The position numbers and the translations under genes are program-made. The notes beneath the pieces were generated by a model. That model did no database searches. It was given only the letters and a program-made list of their open reading frames with translations, and was not told where the DNA came from. Of a DNA stretch of 45,588 nt, positions 1-8,925 are shown one piece after another. Origin of the DNA: Nostoc sp. MG11. Its GTDB lineage: Bacteria; Cyanobacteriota; Cyanobacteriia; Cyanobacteriales; Nostocaceae. The stretch's first letter is position 1, and each line of letters opens with the position of its first letter. The DNA lies in contig NZ_JACXXN010000040.1 in NCBI RefSeq assembly GCF_014904695.1, positions 1 through 45,588 on the forward strand. Reading direction: 5' to 3'.

Positions 1-290
1 TTCTGGCTTAAGGTTTTTTACCTTTTCGTACGTCATAGATGTCAAGAATGCTCTAACCTACTTGTCCCACCCTCATGGGACTTTTGCAAGAGGTCTAATC
101 TATTTTTCATCCAGACTTTTACTAATATATTTATATAACTTTACCATTGCCTCCCCAAAAGATTTGAAAAATCGAAACTGCTAAATGTTAATTGCTTGTG
201 TTGCCCAAGGTTCAATTTCTATCATAAGATTATGGTGGATATACTTACATAATTTCAGCAGAATCGTGTTATTCAAATCTAAGTTTCATT

Positions 291-1058
291 ATGACAACTA
301 GACCACTCTTAAATTGGCTTACTTGTCCCCGGCCTAATCCTCAAGCAAATTTGCGTTTATTCTGCTTTCCTTATGCTGGTGGTGGGGCTTCAACCTTTCG
401 TACTTGGTCTAAGAGTCTACCTGAAACTGTCGAAGTCTGTCCTGTGGAACTTCCGGGACGGGGATCTCTAATGAGGTTGCTTCCTTTGACGCGGTTAGAG
501 CCGCTTGTAAATGCGATCGCATCAGAGCTTGTACTATATTTAGACAAACCATTTGCCTTTTTCGGTCACAGTATGGGTGGACTAATTAGCTTCGAGTTAA
601 CCCGTCTACTCCGCTCTCAGTATAGTCTTACTCCATTTCACCTTTTTATATCTGCTCGCCTTGCGCCGCAAATTCCGTTAACAAAACCACCTCTCCACAC
701 ATTATCAGAACCGGAGTTATTAGAGAAACTTCGCAATTTCAACGGTACACCCGAAGCAGTGTTAGAAAACCAGGCATTGATGGAACTATTCCTGCCAATT
801 CTGCGAGCAGATTTTGCAATTGTGGAAACTTATGTTTATACTCAAGAACCGCCGCTAGAATGTCCAATTACTGTTTTTGGCGGTTTACAAGATCAAGAGG
901 TCAGTTATGAAGCTCTGCAAGCATGGCGACAGCAGACGATCGCTACTTTTTCATTACATATGTTCAACGGCGCACACTTTTTTATACACTCAAAGCAGGC
1001 GGTATTATTGAAAAGCATAGCCGAAGAATTACAGATGCGTAGGCCACTTCTCGGTTAA
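291..1058 (+). CDS. Type II thioesterase (GrsT/TesA-like, alpha/beta hydrolase)
   Basis: The 255-residue protein has the fold and length of stand-alone type II thioesterases, which remove wrongly loaded acyl groups from carrier domains of non-ribosomal peptide and polyketide synthases in the cytoplasm. Visible motifs are the N-terminal FPYAGGGAS segment, the nucleophile elbow GHSMGG with Ser94, Asp201 in GGLQDQEV and His229 in NGAHFF, which form the expected catalytic triad. The ATG lies in AT-rich leader DNA with no clear ribosome binding site. No synthetase gene is in the window, so its partner lies upstream of base 1 or elsewhere; the 290 bases before it hold no recognised gene. The stop codon lies inside the first copy of a tandem repeat, so the end of the gene touches repetitive DNA. 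Family is secure, partner unknown. Confidence 0.9.
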   Translation: MTTRPLLNWLTCPRPNPQANLRLFCFPYAGGGASTFRTWSKSLPETVEVCPVELPGRGSLMRLLPLTRLEPLVNAIASELVLYLDKPFAFFGHSMGGLISFELTRLLRSQYSLTPFHLFISARLAPQIPLTKPPLHTLSEPELLEKLRNFNGTPEAVLENQALMELFLPILRADFAIVETYVYTQEPPLECPITVFGGLQDQEVSYEALQAWRQQTIATFSLHMFNGAHFFIHSKQAVLLKSIAEELQMRRPLLG

Positions 1059-1200
1059 GCCTAAGAGTCTGGGGTCTGGGAAAAGGGTAAGGGTGAAGGG
1101 GTAAAGGGTAACTTCAAACCTTAATGCTTTTTGGTTAAGCCTAAAAATCTCCCTGATAGTCTGGGAAAAGGGTAGGGGGAAGGAGTGAATTCAAACCTTT
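1053..1200. repeat. Two-copy tandem repeat downstream of thioesterase
   Basis: Two diverged copies, about 1053-1122 and 1133-1200, each begin with GGTTAAGCCTAA, continue with GTCTGGGAAAAGGGTA and end with TTCAAACCTT. The first copy contains the thioesterase stop codon. The purine-rich AAGGGTAAGGG stretches and the pyrimidine-rich run at 1195-1216 could pair as a loose hairpin. This resembles the short dispersed repeats common in Nostoc intergenic DNA; no function is evident. Confidence 0.7.
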
Positions 1201-1327
1201 CCCCTTTCGCCTTTCCCCAAGAACTATTGGTACAGGCTGAGAATTTTATTGAGTCTTTTTGCTACTAAATGTGGGCAATTGTTAACATAATCGCCCGACA
1301 ATTATTTATTATGAGCTAATATCTACA

Positions 1328-1753
1328 TTATGGTTTTTGAGTGGCGATCGCTAATTTTGCTCCTTCAACTTGACGTACCCGATCCATTACCGTTACTACT
1401 TCGCCATAACCGACTTTTTCATCAGCATTAATAATCACCAAAACTTCTGAGTTAGAACCAACTAAAGCTTTTACTTGCTGTGTCAAATTATCAATTGCAA
1501 CTGGTTTACGATTGAGGCTAATCTGTCCTTTGTCATCAACCGTAACGGTAATTTTAGTAGGAACTTGCTGTTGTTTTGCCGTGGCTGCTTTCGGTAAATT
1601 TACTGGTAATCCTTCTGATCGCGTTAAAAATAGAGTTGACATGATAAAAAATGTCAAAATCGCAAATACCACATCAATCATCGGTACAATGTTAATCTGT
1701 GCTGGGATCTCTGGCTCATCTTGTAGGCGCATAAGTTTTTTCTCCTCGTTCAT
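1328..1753 (-). CDS. exbD: ExbD/TolR-family biopolymer transport protein
   Basis: The 141-residue protein has one transmembrane segment at about residues 22-42, with the conserved membrane aspartate (Asp27) in the VPMIDVVF motif that carries protons in this family, followed by a periplasmic domain of normal length. With ExbB it forms the inner-membrane proton channel that energises TonB. The start codon lies 38 bases inside the end of exbB, so the two are probably translated together. The divergent neighbour encodes a TonB-like protein, which supports an ExbBD-TonB role rather than TolQR; no tolA or pal is seen. The last codons lie beside a HIP1 site. Confidence 0.92.
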   Translation of the reverse strand: MNEEKKLMRLQDEPEIPAQINIVPMIDVVFAILTFFIMSTLFLTRSEGLPVNLPKAATAKQQQVPTKITVTVDDKGQISLNRKPVAIDNLTQQVKALVGSNSEVLVIINADEKVGYGEVVTVMDRVRQVEGAKLAIATQKP

Positions 1754-2369
1754 AGCGACGGCGATAGAGTAATTCTAGTTGTCCTCCATACTCTTGAATC
1801 AATGCTATTTGGCGCTGGTACAGTCCTCGGAAAATACTTGCGAAGAAGAGTACAAATATAGCAACTATCAATCCTGATGCTGTTGATACCAAGGCTTCAC
1901 TAATCCCGGATGTAACACCAGCTGTTTTAGTACCTCCCACATCACCAAGGTTTAGGGAGGCAAAGGAGACTATTAATCCTAACACCGTACCGAGAAGACC
2001 AAACAGTGGGGCTAGACCGACGACTGTCTCGAAAAAGTTTTGAAAGCGTTTGAGTACAGGAATTTCAGCCTGCGCTTCACTTTCTAATGCTAAACGAAAT
2101 TCTTCTGGATTTGGCTCCTCCAATTCTAAAGCCGCAAGAAAAATACGGGCGAGCGGCAAATCTGCATTTTTCTGAAGTTTATCCATTGCACCGACAACGT
2201 TATCGAGTCGATAAAGATTCAACACATCTCGCACTACCCGGCTTTGTCGTTTATTAATCCGTACCCAAAAAGCTATACGCTCAATTATCAGCGCCACTGC
2301 TAACACCGAAAACACCAGCAGGGGCCACATGACCACACCACCTGCTGCAAACAGATTTTGAATTCCCAT
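1716..2369 (-). CDS. exbB: MotA/TolQ/ExbB proton channel family protein
   Basis: The 217-residue protein has three hydrophobic segments, at about residues 9-30, 114-138 and 156-180. The conserved MotA/ExbB region reads LAPLFGLLGTVLGLI and later SEALVSTASGLIVAIF, with the Thr and Gly positions typical of the channel lining. It should form the multimeric ring through which ExbD couples proton flow to TonB. The gene leads a two-gene operon with exbD (38-base overlap). Its promoter must lie in the 327-base AT-rich region shared divergently with the TonB-like gene. Length and topology are normal. Confidence 0.92.
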   Translation of the reverse strand: MGIQNLFAAGGVVMWPLLVFSVLAVALIIERIAFWVRINKRQSRVVRDVLNLYRLDNVVGAMDKLQKNADLPLARIFLAALELEEPNPEEFRLALESEAQAEIPVLKRFQNFFETVVGLAPLFGLLGTVLGLIVSFASLNLGDVGGTKTAGVTSGISEALVSTASGLIVAIFVLFFASIFRGLYQRQIALIQEYGGQLELLYRRRYERGEKTYAPTR

Positions 2370-2696
2370 GTAGTGCCTCTAAACGTCAACAATAACACAC
2401 AGTCAGACTACCAGAATCTTGTAAAAAGCTGATAGTTTTTCTCAATTAAATTTAAAATATAATGATAATTTTTTTAAATCAATCAGTCATGATTTTTATT
2501 TACCTATTTGCTCATTTTATATAAAAAAAAATAATTTAATTAAATTAAATAAAAATTAATATTATCCAAAAACCCTGATATTAAGGGATGTTTTTTATAT
2601 ATGTACAGTTCCCAAATAATTTTAATTTTTTACTTGCGTATTTGCACCAGTACGTCCTAATATGACTAAATTAGTGAGAATAGGTAGCAATAGACT
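2370..2696. other. AT-rich divergent promoter region of exbBD and tonB
   Basis: This 327-base stretch separates two divergent transcription units of one predicted complex, so it should hold both promoters. It is very AT-rich, with a long A/T run at 2518-2568. No gene is seen. A Fur-like 19-mer sits at 2458-2476 (separate entry). Confidence 0.6.
2458..2476. promoter_or_regulatory. Candidate Fur box
   Basis: The 19-mer TATAATGATAATTTTTTTA matches the Fur consensus GATAATGATAATCATTATC at 14 of 19 positions by hand count. It lies between the divergent exbBD and tonB genes, where iron control would be expected. The local A/T bias makes a chance match quite possible. Confidence 0.25.
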
Positions 2697-4118
2697 ATGA
2701 GCTTTTCTGGCATCACTGGTGAGCAACGTTCTAAAGAAGTTGAGGCTCTTAAGTCTTTTCTGACTTACAGTTTGATTGGCTCGCTAGCGCTGCATATCGG
2801 CGCACTGTCATCAGGCATAGGTAACTTTTTGACACGAGTGCCTGAACTAGAAGAAGAACCAATAGAGTTGGCGATCGTTGATTCTCCGACAGAAGAAATA
2901 GTCAAACCACTAGCAGAAACTCCAGAAGAACCGAAAAAAGAGCCAGAAGTTATACAAAAACAGCCCATAGTAACTGAACCAATACAAAAGTTGATTGAGA
3001 AGCCCAATACTACGCCAGTTCAACGGCAACCAGAAAAGACTGTTGAAAAACCACAGCAGATAAATACTCCACCAAAAGAAATCGTTGCTAAACCAGAAGT
3101 TCCTCAAAAAACAAATCCAAGCGGTGGTGGAGGTGGAAGTGATAGTGCAGTACCGTCAAGTAACCCTGAACCTAATGGTTATGGTTCCGGTGTTGCTGTA
3201 GGTAAAGGTACTGGTATTGCTGTAGGTAGAGGTAATGGTGTCGCTTTCGGTACAGGTTCAGGCACAGGTAGAGGAACAGGCATAGGTATTGGTAAGGGTA
3301 CAGGTATAGGTACAGGCATAGGTAATGGTAGGGGCACAGGCACAGGTAACGAATCAGGAAACCGTTCGATAGTAGGGACAGCACCGACAGCGCCAACGCC
3401 TCCAAAAATTAACAATTCCGGTACTGGTAATGGTCGTGCAGCTTGTCGCGAATGTGCTGCTAAGTATCCAGAGGCGGCAAGACGAAGAGGAATCGAAGGG
3501 AGAGTAGAGGTAGCTGTTGATACTGATGAAAAAGGTAATGTTACTAATGTGCGGGTTGCTAAATCCAGTGGAAACCGCGACTTGGATGAAGAAACCCTAA
3601 GACAAGCGCGTGACTGGAAATTAAAACCTGCATCTGGTGGTAGACAAGGAGTGTCGATCGCAACTGAATATGCCATACAAGGCTCACGGCGACACCGCCA
3701 GGCCCAAGAACAGAAAAAACGCAGAGAAGCGCAAGAAAGAAACCAGCAAACAGCGACTTCAAACACCGATACAAACACAACTCGCAGACGTAGGCGATCG
3801 CTAACACCTACAATTACAGATGTTCCCCCCGAAAGACCAGCAGAATCTAGGGTTACTCCTCAGATCCGCCGTCCAAGAGGAGAAAACACTGCCGCAGGTT
3901 CAACATCCGAACCTAGGACAACTCGCACTCAGGGAAATGCCAGAGAATCCCTACGCAGCATCCGGCGTGAGCAAGTGAATTCATCACCACAGCCACAAGC
4001 AACCCCAAATCGACGGCGGCGAAGAGAAAACACCAACACTAGTCAAAGTCAAAACAAGTTACGGCAGTCTCTACGTCAGTTGCGCTCACAACCATCTACT
4101 GGTACAAATCAAGAATAG
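2697..4118 (+). CDS. TonB-like energy transducer with Gly-rich linker and basic C-terminal extension
   Basis: The 473-residue protein has a single N-terminal transmembrane segment (about residues 22-45) containing Ser29 and His33, which match the S-x-x-x-H arrangement of TonB. A Pro/Glu/Lys-rich periplasm-spanning stretch follows (about 48-140), then a low-complexity Gly repeat (about 142-222, units such as GTGIGIGKGTGIG). The TonB C-terminal domain (about 247-327) shows YPEAARRRGIEGRVEVAV and DWKLKPA. Unusually, about 145 residues follow it, rich in Arg, Gln, Ser and Thr with RRRRR clusters, whereas TonB normally ends near this domain. The start is the first ATG of the frame. It is divergent from exbBD, its presumed partners. 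Family is secure; the role of the tail is unknown. Confidence 0.88.
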   Translation: MSFSGITGEQRSKEVEALKSFLTYSLIGSLALHIGALSSGIGNFLTRVPELEEEPIELAIVDSPTEEIVKPLAETPEEPKKEPEVIQKQPIVTEPIQKLIEKPNTTPVQRQPEKTVEKPQQINTPPKEIVAKPEVPQKTNPSGGGGGSDSAVPSSNPEPNGYGSGVAVGKGTGIAVGRGNGVAFGTGSGTGRGTGIGIGKGTGIGTGIGNGRGTGTGNESGNRSIVGTAPTAPTPPKINNSGTGNGRAACRECAAKYPEAARRRGIEGRVEVAVDTDEKGNVTNVRVAKSSGNRDLDEETLRQARDWKLKPASGGRQGVSIATEYAIQGSRRHRQAQEQKKRREAQERNQQTATSNTDTNTTRRRRRSLTPTITDVPPERPAESRVTPQIRRPRGENTAAGSTSEPRTTRTQGNARESLRSIRREQVNSSPQPQATPNRRRRRENTNTSQSQNKLRQSLRQLRSQPSTGTNQE

Positions 4119-4149
4119 AGCTACAAATATGCAGCTTTGATTTTACTTA

Positions 4150-4223
4150 GTGTCTTAGTGTCTTTGTGGTTAATTAAATTAATTTTTGTCACCACAAAGC
4201 CACAAAGGCACAAACGCTGACAC
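4150..4223. terminator. Long imperfect inverted repeat between convergent genes
   Basis: GTGTC...TCTTTGTGGT on the left pairs with ACCACAAAG...GACAC on the right around an AT-rich loop, filling the gap between the convergent tonB-like and kinase genes. The sequence belongs to a common cyanobacterial dispersed repeat. A bidirectional terminator role is inferred from position. Confidence 0.5.
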
Positions 4224-4225
4224 GG

Positions 4226-5974
4226 TTATTCCCCTTTCTTCTTCCAAGGAAGTTTGACTGTAAATCGACTACCTCTTCCTAATGCACTTTCGGCATGGAC
4301 ACTACCACCATGCAACTGTACAATTCGTTGCACCATTGCTAATCCTAAACCTGTGCCTGCTTGACGACGGGTGTATGAATTATCAACATACACAAAAGGT
4401 TGAAATAATTTGGAGAGGTCGTCTGAAGAAATACCAATACCCGTGTCTACCACGCTGATAAAGATATATTCGTTTGTTGGATTTGGCTGAACTTCAATCC
4501 AGACTTCGCCATCGTCTAGAGTAAACTTTATAGCGTTATTTAACAGATTAACGAGCATTTGCCTAATGCGGTATTCATCGACTTGAATAGGTTCGAGTCC
4601 TTCAGGTACTTGTGAACTCAGTCGGATATTTTTCTTGAATGCTTGCTGTTTTACAAAACTGAGGCTGGAGTTACATAATTCTTGGATAGAAGTGGGAGCC
4701 AGTTGCAGTTCTATTTTACCGGATTCGATTTTGGCAAAGTCAAGGATGTTATTGATCAGTTCTTGTAGGTGCTTACCGTTAAGTTCTAGATTATTTAGAG
4801 ACTGGCGCTGTTCTTCTGTGAGAGGGCCGGATACATCATTTTGAAGTGCTGCGGCGATCGCTAGAATTGAGTTAAGGGGAGTCTGAAGTTCATGGCTCAT
4901 ATTTGCGAGAAATGTATTTTTGGCACGATTTGCCACTTCGGCAACTTCTTTAGCCTCACGCAGAGCAGATTCGGCGCGGATGCGATCGCATACTTCCAAA
5001 GTTAGCGCCACAAAGTCAGCAATGGAACCTACAAAGTTTTGCTCAATCAGTTCCCACTGGCGGGGGGTTCCAACCTGTTCATGACATACCATTCCCACCA
5101 CTTCACCCCCAACCCAAATGGGAGCATTAATTAAAGATATGATGTTTTGTGGTTCTAGCAGTTTAGCTAGTAATTCCTTGACCCGTAGATCATTGCGCGT
5201 GTCAGTGACAATGAGCGTACTGGTAGTTGCCAGCGCTTTAAAGTAGATTGGATAGTCTTTCCGCTTGAGTTCCATACCTGCGGTAAATCTCTGTTTGCTA
5301 CGTTCGTAGAGATTTACACATTGTAGTTTGGTGCGATCGCCATTATAGATCCACACGCTGACTCGCTCAACTTCTAAAGCATTCGCTGCTGTTTCCGTGA
5401 TTACTTTGAATGCTGTTTCCAAATCTCCGTCTGAAACCGCCCTGTGATTTGCTAATTCTGCCAATGCCCGACTATGCTGTCCTAGTCTGCGTTCATTCTG
5501 GATACGTTGTTGAATTTCCTGCTGTAACTCTTGAGTTCGCTGTTCTAAATCTTCCTTCGCAGTTGCCAGTTTTGCAAAAGATTCGCGTAACTGCTGCACT
5601 ATCTGGTTAAAAGAGCCAGCCAACACCTCCAGTTCATCGATACCTTGTACTATAACTGCATCTTCTGCATTGATGAAATCGGCTAAAGTTGTGCCTTTGG
5701 CTAAAGCTTTTACCGCTGTACTTAAGTCGATAATTAGTTGAGCTATCCAGCGGATGGTAAGAATCCCCACCAACGCAGCCAGTCCAAAGGCTGCCAAACA
5801 GAACCAAATTATGGTTTGAGTATTGCGATCAATTTGCCCATTATGAAGGGATAAATATATAGTCAATCCTACCGTTAGCGAGATTTGTAGCAAAAACGGC
5901 ACAAAGACAACGCGGCTTAACGGCACGCCTTTAATTAAGGAAGAAAGCCAACTTTGCCCAATTTTTTGGATCAT
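4226..5974 (-). CDS. Membrane histidine kinase, HAMP-GAF-HisKA-HATPase, lacking a periplasmic sensor
   Basis: The 582-residue sensor kinase has two transmembrane segments (about 21-43 and 54-77) separated by only about ten residues, a HAMP linker (78-132), a coiled coil (130-165), a GAF domain (about 180-330), HisKA with the phospho-accepting His361 in NMSHELQTPLN, and a HATPase domain with NLLNNAIKFT (N box), DTGIGIS (G1) and GTGLGLAMV (G2). All catalytic motifs are intact. The N-terminus (PFLLQISLTVGL ... LSLHNGQ) closely resembles that of the kinase at 14791 (PFILQICGAVGL ... LSFKNGQ), which carries a large sensor between its two membrane segments; that sensor is missing here. Sensing is therefore probably by GAF or through the membrane. 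No response regulator is adjacent. Confidence 0.92.
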   Translation of the reverse strand: MIQKIGQSWLSSLIKGVPLSRVVFVPFLLQISLTVGLTIYLSLHNGQIDRNTQTIIWFCLAAFGLAALVGILTIRWIAQLIIDLSTAVKALAKGTTLADFINAEDAVIVQGIDELEVLAGSFNQIVQQLRESFAKLATAKEDLEQRTQELQQEIQQRIQNERRLGQHSRALAELANHRAVSDGDLETAFKVITETAANALEVERVSVWIYNGDRTKLQCVNLYERSKQRFTAGMELKRKDYPIYFKALATTSTLIVTDTRNDLRVKELLAKLLEPQNIISLINAPIWVGGEVVGMVCHEQVGTPRQWELIEQNFVGSIADFVALTLEVCDRIRAESALREAKEVAEVANRAKNTFLANMSHELQTPLNSILAIAAALQNDVSGPLTEEQRQSLNNLELNGKHLQELINNILDFAKIESGKIELQLAPTSIQELCNSSLSFVKQQAFKKNIRLSSQVPEGLEPIQVDEYRIRQMLVNLLNNAIKFTLDDGEVWIEVQPNPTNEYIFISVVDTGIGISSDDLSKLFQPFVYVDNSYTRRQAGTGLGLAMVQRIVQLHGGSVHAESALGRGSRFTVKLPWKKKGE

Positions 5975-6088
5975 CTGCCTGCTTCACTCCCTTTTTCAAC
6001 CGCTCCCAGTGCTTTTAGCTTGCTCGTTGAAATGACTTGATGCCATTTACACCTATGATATCTATCCTTTTGTAGGCTGATTGAGACT

Positions 6089-6399
6089 ATGAATTTGTGT
6101 CACGCAGAGGCGCAGCGAAAAGTTCTGTAGGCGGGTTTCCCGCCGTAGGAAACTTTTCAAGACAGAGGCACAGAGAAGAGGAGTTTGAGAAACTGAATTT
6201 CATACTTTTATTCTGCAACGCCTGCTGGTTAAACCAAGTGCCAATATACCATTTCATTAATACCTTTGTTGAATAGACCTGTCTTAAAAGTCTACTTTCC
6301 AGACAAGTCTATTGAGTTGATACCGCATTAAGTGCAAAAATCAAACATTCTAAACTCTTACTCTCCGCGTCTCTGCGCCTCTGCGTGAGACAAATTCAT
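6089..6399. repeat. Segment bounded by 27-base inverted repeats, with internal palindrome
   Basis: The left end (6089-6115, starting ATGAATTTGT) and the right end (6373-6399, read in reverse) match at 26 of 27 bases. Inside, 6118-6157 is a palindrome, AAAAGTTCTGTAGGCGGG paired with CCCGCC...GGAAACTTTT. The rest of the segment has no recognised gene. The outer ends carry the CTCTGCGTGA/TCACGCAGAG motif of a widespread cyanobacterial repeat, of which a related copy lies at about 38951-38980. It is either a non-autonomous mobile element or two repeat copies in opposite orientation. The remaining part of the gap, 5975-6088, holds the kinase upstream region. Confidence 0.6.
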
Positions 6400-6734
6400 A
6401 TTCTTAATCGTAACGCCTTGTTCGTGGGAAACTAGCCCGACTTCTTGCGCGAGTTCGTCAAATTCTGGCGTGGTGCAGATTAAGCAGCGCGTTGTACTAT
6501 GTCATTGAAGTAGCGATCGCTTGCTGTTAATCGTGGTACAGGTAGCAAACCAGTAATTTTTGTTTGATTAAACAACATCTCCCGTAATTGCTTAGTTCCC
6601 AAATCAGTGTAGATACCGCTAGGGATCACAATTCCACACTCACCACCTGGACGCAGAAGATTAAAACGACAAGACAACAACATTATATTCCCTATAGCGG
6701 TTTGTGCTTGTGTGCAACACAACTCATAGAGCAA
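6400..6734 (-). pseudogene. Fragment of an adenine-specific DNA methyltransferase (type IIG/Eco57I-like)
   Basis: An 84-codon open frame (6480-6734) contains LLRPGGECGIVIPSGIYTD and TKQLREMLF, which look like the part of the catalytic fold that follows the methyltransferase active site in large N6-adenine restriction-modification enzymes. Immediately downstream, a different frame (about 6400-6494) continues with LICTTPEFDELAQEVGLVS, consistent with the same gene after a frameshift. No NPPY/DPPY motif and no complete domain are present, and the fragment ends where the 6089-6399 inverted-repeat segment begins. This is most likely a relic of a lost restriction-modification gene. The family assignment is by pattern and moderately sure. 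Confidence 0.55.
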
Positions 6735-6775
6735 GGGGAAAGGGTAAAAGGGGGAATGTTTCTACGTACAATTAG

Positions 6776-7267
6776 CTACATCTGATACGAAGCCGTCAAA
6801 GCTACCGCTAAAGCATCTGCCGCATCATCTGGCTTCGGAATCTTATCTAAATCCAACTCTCGTGCTACTGCCTCTTGCACCTCAGACTTATCGGCATTAC
6901 CGTACCCTGTTAAGGCTTGTTTAATTTGGGCAGGAGTAAACTCAACATACGGAAGACGACGCTGTCCCAATACCAAAATTAGTACACCCCGCGCCTGTGC
7001 AACAAGGATAGTGCTTGACATACGATAGAAGAATAGTTTTTCGATCGCAACCAAATCCGGTTGCAACTCCTCAATCAGGGCGTGCAAATCATCAAACAAG
7101 GTACACAAACGCTGTCCCATTTCTGCATCTGCCGATGTGCGGATTATACCAAAATCCAGCATATTTACTGTAGTATGTTGTACTTTGGTAGAACTTTGTG
7201 TGCAAGTAATTGCTCCAAAACCTAAAATCGCCAGTCCCGGATCTAATCCTAAAATTCGTTTTTCCAT
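6776..7267 (-). CDS. ruvC: Crossover junction endodeoxyribonuclease RuvC
   Basis: The 163-residue protein matches RuvC, the dimeric endonuclease that cuts Holliday junctions at the end of recombinational repair. It shows the acidic catalytic residues of the RNase H-like fold: Asp9 in [14 protein letters not shown], a Glu in LVAIEKLFF, and the C-terminal pair in [13 protein letters not shown]. Length is normal for the family. It starts 167 bases from the divergent YvcK-like gene, so the two share a promoter region. ruvA and ruvB are not in the window, as is usual in cyanobacteria where ruv genes are scattered. Confidence 0.95.
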   Translation of the reverse strand: MEKRILGLDPGLAILGFGAITCTQSSTKVQHTTVNMLDFGIIRTSADAEMGQRLCTLFDDLHALIEELQPDLVAIEKLFFYRMSSTILVAQARGVLILVLGQRRLPYVEFTPAQIKQALTGYGNADKSEVQEAVARELDLDKIPKPDDAADALAVALTASYQM

Positions 7268-7434
7268 TAAATCACTTTACTAAACCAGGCTGTTATTTAA
7301 CTAAGAAGGCTGGCGTGACGACTTGCTCTCAATTGAATGGAATTGAAAAATATAATAGTTCCACACTTGGTGTTTAAATCAGGTGGTATACATTTTCTGT
7401 TAATCATTGTTTGTAGCACTGCTCCAAATCAGGT

Positions 7435-8805
7435 ATGTCAATCGGTTTTTTCAGACAAGCCCTCAACGCCCTGCAAAAGCAGTCGCGCTCTCGAACTTCC
7501 CATCGAGTTAACCAGTGGTTTAAGTGGTTATCTCCTGGGCTATCGATAAAACGTTGGTTGCTAATCAGTGTTGGAGGTGTACTGCTGGCGAGTCTGGGGT
7601 TGGCTATTTGGGTTAAGTTGACCCCAATTTTTTGGATGATTGAGTTACTTAGGGGTTTTCTGGGGGTAATCACCAACATCTTACCCAACTATATCAGCGG
7701 GCCTTTAGTGTTGCTTTGCGGGTTTCTGCTGCTGCTTTGGGGGCAAACTCGCACCGTAGGCTCAATTACTAGGGTATTAAGACCAGAAGGTGAAGAGGAA
7801 CTTATTGATGTTCTGTTGGCGCATCGGCGATTGTATCGAGGCCCCAAAATAGTGGTGATTGGTGGCGGTACAGGACTCTCTACATTGTTGAGGGGACTCA
7901 AAACCTACAGCGCCAATATTACTGCTATTGTCACAGTAGCCGATGATGGCGGGTCTTCTGGACGGTTGCGCCAAGAGTTTGGAGTGCTACCACCAGGGGA
8001 TATTCGCAATTGTTTAGCAGCCCTAGCAGATGAAGAAAAGTTATTAACAGAATTGTTTCAATACCGCTTTCGTGCTGGCGATGGGTTAACGGGTCACAGT
8101 TTTGGTAATTTGTTTTTAACTGCAATGAGTGACATTACTGGAGATTTGGAACAGGCAGTTGCGGCCAGTTCCAAAGTGCTCGCGGTACGAGGACAAGTAT
8201 TACCAGCGACTCTCAGCGATGTTCGCCTCTGGGCAGAATTAGCCGATGGTCGCCGCATTGAAGGCGAGTCTAGCATTCCCAAAGCTGGGGGTAAAATTGT
8301 CAAACTTGGCTGTATTCCTGCTAATCCGCCAGCAGTACCAGCAGCTATTAAGGCACTTAAGGAAGCTGATTACATTATTATTGGCCCGGGTAGCCTTTAT
8401 ACTAGTTTAATTCCTAATTTGTTAGTACCAGAGATTGCCGACGCGATCGCCAAAACAGACGCCCCCCGTATTTATGTCTGCAATATCATGACTCAACCTG
8501 GAGAAACTGAAGGATACACTGTTGCTGACCACATCAGAGCTATTGATGCGGCTTGCGGGCAAAGACGACTATTTGATGCTGTGTTAGTACACAAAAAATC
8601 TCCCTCAGAGCAATCACTTATCCGCTATGCTCAACAAAATTCTCATCCCGTTTTCCTAGATAGAGAAGCCATATCTCAGCTAGGACGGCGGATTGTCCCA
8701 GCTAATGTTTTGTATGAAGATGAAATGGGTATCGTACGTCACAATCCGCAGAAACTAGCACGAGTGTTGTTACGGTGGTACGGTGGAGCTCATCATGGGA
8801 GATGA
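7435..8805 (+). CDS. YvcK/CofD-like protein (gluconeogenesis factor family) with membrane N-terminus
   Basis: The 456-residue protein carries a C-terminal YvcK/CofD-like domain from about residue 139, beginning [19 protein letters not shown] and including [20 protein letters not shown] and [11 protein letters not shown]. This domain binds a UDP-sugar or similar nucleotide in YvcK proteins and is linked to carbon metabolism and cell shape in other bacteria. About 135 extra N-terminal residues contain two or three hydrophobic segments (about 43-64, 68-88, 90-107), so the protein is likely membrane-anchored, an arrangement usual in cyanobacterial homologues but absent from Bacillus YvcK. The ATG is preceded only by a weak CAGG. 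Molecular function is not settled by sequence. Confidence 0.9.
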   Translation: MSIGFFRQALNALQKQSRSRTSHRVNQWFKWLSPGLSIKRWLLISVGGVLLASLGLAIWVKLTPIFWMIELLRGFLGVITNILPNYISGPLVLLCGFLLLLWGQTRTVGSITRVLRPEGEEELIDVLLAHRRLYRGPKIVVIGGGTGLSTLLRGLKTYSANITAIVTVADDGGSSGRLRQEFGVLPPGDIRNCLAALADEEKLLTELFQYRFRAGDGLTGHSFGNLFLTAMSDITGDLEQAVAASSKVLAVRGQVLPATLSDVRLWAELADGRRIEGESSIPKAGGKIVKLGCIPANPPAVPAAIKALKEADYIIIGPGSLYTSLIPNLLVPEIADAIAKTDAPRIYVCNIMTQPGETEGYTVADHIRAIDAACGQRRLFDAVLVHKKSPSEQSLIRYAQQNSHPVFLDREAISQLGRRIVPANVLYEDEMGIVRHNPQKLARVLLRWYGGAHHGR

Positions 8806-8811
8806 ATCAAT

Positions 8812-8920
8812 AGTCCAAAGTCAAATGTTCAGGGTCAAATGTCCAAAGTTAAATATCCAAAGTTAAATATCCAAAGTCTACTTTCCCTTGACTCTTGACC
8901 CCTGACCCTTGACTCTTGAC
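8812..8920. repeat. Short tandem/inverted heptamer-type repeat
   Basis: The gap before tsaE is filled with repeated units such as AAGTCAAATGT and AAGTTAAATATCC, followed by their complement CTTGACTCTTGACCCCTGAC. The two halves can fold on each other. It resembles the short tandemly repeated sequences known in heterocystous cyanobacteria. It ends five bases before the tsaE start and may sit in the leader of its transcript. Confidence 0.7.
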
Positions 8921-8925
8921 TAATT

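Noticed and set aside
3172-3778. Long minus-strand open frames opposite the TonB-like gene
   Set aside because: They mirror the Gly-repeat and Pro-rich coding and have repetitive Leu/Tyr/Pro composition; shadows of the real gene.
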